From: Clostridiales bacterium
GTDB lineage: Bacteria; Bacillota; Desulfotomaculia; Desulfotomaculales; VENG01
Direction of reading: 5' to 3'
Assembly: GCA_016278505.1 (NCBI GenBank)
Contig: JADQBQ010000020.1
Coordinates: 62,001-126,000, forward strand
Length of the DNA: 64,000 nucleotides
The notes under the pieces are model-generated. The model saw only the letters and a list, made by a program, of their open reading frames with translations, made no database searches and was not told where the DNA came from. Position numbers and translations under genes: made by a program. Shown piece by piece: positions 63,042-64,000 of this stretch; within the stretch, counting starts at the first letter, position 1, and the number at the start of each line of letters is the position of its first letter.

Positions 63042-63336
63042 GAAGTATAACCTCCGGTTTTAATATTGATTGTGCATAAGTAAAGTGAAAAAAGCAAAAG
63101 CTTTATTTTGTTTGTTAGGTTATGTCTTACATTTCCTTCTATTAAATCCTCAGACAAGCTTTCCCTTCTAAATGGTCAAATTTTTATTTATAAACCCGCA
63201 AGCACTTGGCAATAATAAAAAAAGTGTTGGTGATTGATAAAATTATGCCCGACACATGTTTTTTTAACGGAATTATTTCCTTCCATGATTTAACGATAAT
63301 TAATACAGAACGATAAAAACTGAAGGAGGGCACTAC
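63042..63336. other. Intergenic stretch before the DUF4912 gene
   Basis: 295 bases of AT-rich DNA between divergent genes. It must hold promoters for both, but I could not fix boxes. No gene supported. Confidence 0.5.
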
Positions 63337-64000
63337 ATGAATCTGGTATTTACTTTGGTCCTCGGAGCTGCTGTTTTGCTCCTGGCCGTTTTTTTATGGC
63401 CGCTAAGGCGCCATCGGTCAAGAACGGCAGAAGAACGCCCATTGCAGTTTAAGGAAGAATTAGCGGAAGAATTAGCCATTCCAGACTGGAAACCGGAGGA
63501 ACCAAGGCCTGCGCCGCCTATGGAGCCCGAATTACCACAAGCATACGGGATAGACCGCCTGGTTTTGTTGGTGCGCGACCCCCAGTGGCTTTATGCCTAT
63601 TGGGAGGTTTCAGCGACAAAACAGGAAGAATTTAATTCCAATTTCGGACTGGAAGCATGGAATTCATCGAGACCGGTTTTACGTGTTTACGAAGTGGCCG
63701 GAGATAATTTTAACGGCACAAATGCTAGCTGCTATACGGATATTAATTTAGGGGTTCAGGATGACAATTGGCATATTAACGTCGGTAAGGCTAATAGTAC
63801 TTTTTGTGTTGACTTAGGTAGGGTTTTTGCGGACGGAAGGTTTATAACTCTCTTGCGGTCAAATATTGTCACTACCCCCAGGGAATCCCTATCGGATGTA
63901 TTGGATGAAGAGTGGATGTGGATTGAAGGGGTCTACCGTACGCTTAGTGGAGTTTCTTACGGCATGAGTTCTCCCATGCTAGCCGAGCAGATGGGACTAA
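63337..64000 (+). CDS. DUF4912-domain protein, partial at window edge
   Basis: 221 codons are present. One N-terminal transmembrane helix (NLVFTLVLGAAVLLLAVFLW) is followed by a charged linker and the DUF4912 domain, with RLVLLVRDPQWLYAYWEVSA and VDLGRVFADGRFITLLRSN. GAAGGAGGG precedes the ATG. Such proteins are common near glycan or polysaccharide genes in Firmicutes; the function is unknown. The C-terminus is beyond the window. Confidence 0.85.
   Translation, partial: MNLVFTLVLGAAVLLLAVFLWPLRRHRSRTAEERPLQFKEELAEELAIPDWKPEEPRPAPPMEPELPQAYGIDRLVLLVRDPQWLYAYWEVSATKQEEFNSNFGLEAWNSSRPVLRVYEVAGDNFNGTNASCYTDINLGVQDDNWHINVGKANSTFCVDLGRVFADGRFITLLRSNIVTTPRESLSDVLDEEWMWIEGVYRTLSGVSYGMSSPMLAEQMGL

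Noticed and set aside
1-64000. CRISPR array, rRNA operon, transposase or integrase genes
   Set aside because: No regular spaced repeats and no matching protein motifs were seen in the window.

Overview
This window looks like a chromosomal piece of an anaerobic, spore-forming, low-GC Firmicute close to Desulfotomaculum or related Peptococcaceae. The reasons are an uninterrupted sporulation sigma-K gene, futalosine-route menaquinone genes, the sulfide-based homocysteine module under a SAM riboswitch, selenocysteine machinery (SelA, SelB), a 2-oxoacid:ferredoxin oxidoreductase subunit, an NAD-linked NuoE/NuoF-type electron-transfer module and a TRAP protein. Genus-level placement is inference. 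Most genes lie on the minus strand. About 72 genes are described, many with TTG or GTG starts set by good Shine-Dalgarno sites.

Layout by region. 0-2.2 kb: end of an ABC transporter of the TrpXYZ-like type (permease cut by the window edge, lipoprotein) behind a promoter and a leader with a terminator. 2.2-7.4 kb: a NuoE-NuoF-ferredoxin operon without a catalytic subunit, a membrane protein with a nuclease-like core, and a lone KorB-type subunit. 7.5-7.8 kb: a GC-rich element of about 210 bases that folds almost completely on the plus strand, the most unusual thing seen. 7.8-17.4 kb: an acetyltransferase, purQ and purL, then xpt with a BMP-type nucleoside ABC transporter. 17.7-24.6 kb: rnhA, two 56-residue proteins, a MidA-like methyltransferase, selB, selA and a DUF4349 lipoprotein. 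24.6-31.5 kb: seven menaquinone genes in one run (hepS-ubiE-ubiD-ubiA-mqnE-mqnA-mqnC). 31.6-35.7 kb: speD, an FAH-family gene, a phosphatase-like membrane fusion, a ferredoxin and a small basic peptide.

36-45.7 kb is an accessory stretch of short, poorly known genes (two DUF3231-like paralogs, Cys-motif miniproteins, a PD-(D/E)XK nuclease-like protein, lipoproteins, two apparent frameshift ruins, an ADP-ribosylglycohydrolase-family protein) ending at a tRNA-Pro. 45.8-49.3 kb on the plus strand: sigK, then an S-box SAM riboswitch controlling a COG1900/DUF39 protein, a NIL-domain ferredoxin and a UPF0280 protein, matching the homocysteine route known from methanogens. 49.3-64 kb: an HD-GYP protein, dedA, pyk, pfkA, a small protein, mtrB (TRAP), dnaE, a methyltransferase, a sigma-54 activator, a MoxR ATPase, trmL, nth, a CoA-binding protein and the start of a DUF4912 gene.

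I see no CRISPR array, rRNA, complete insertion sequence or transposase gene.
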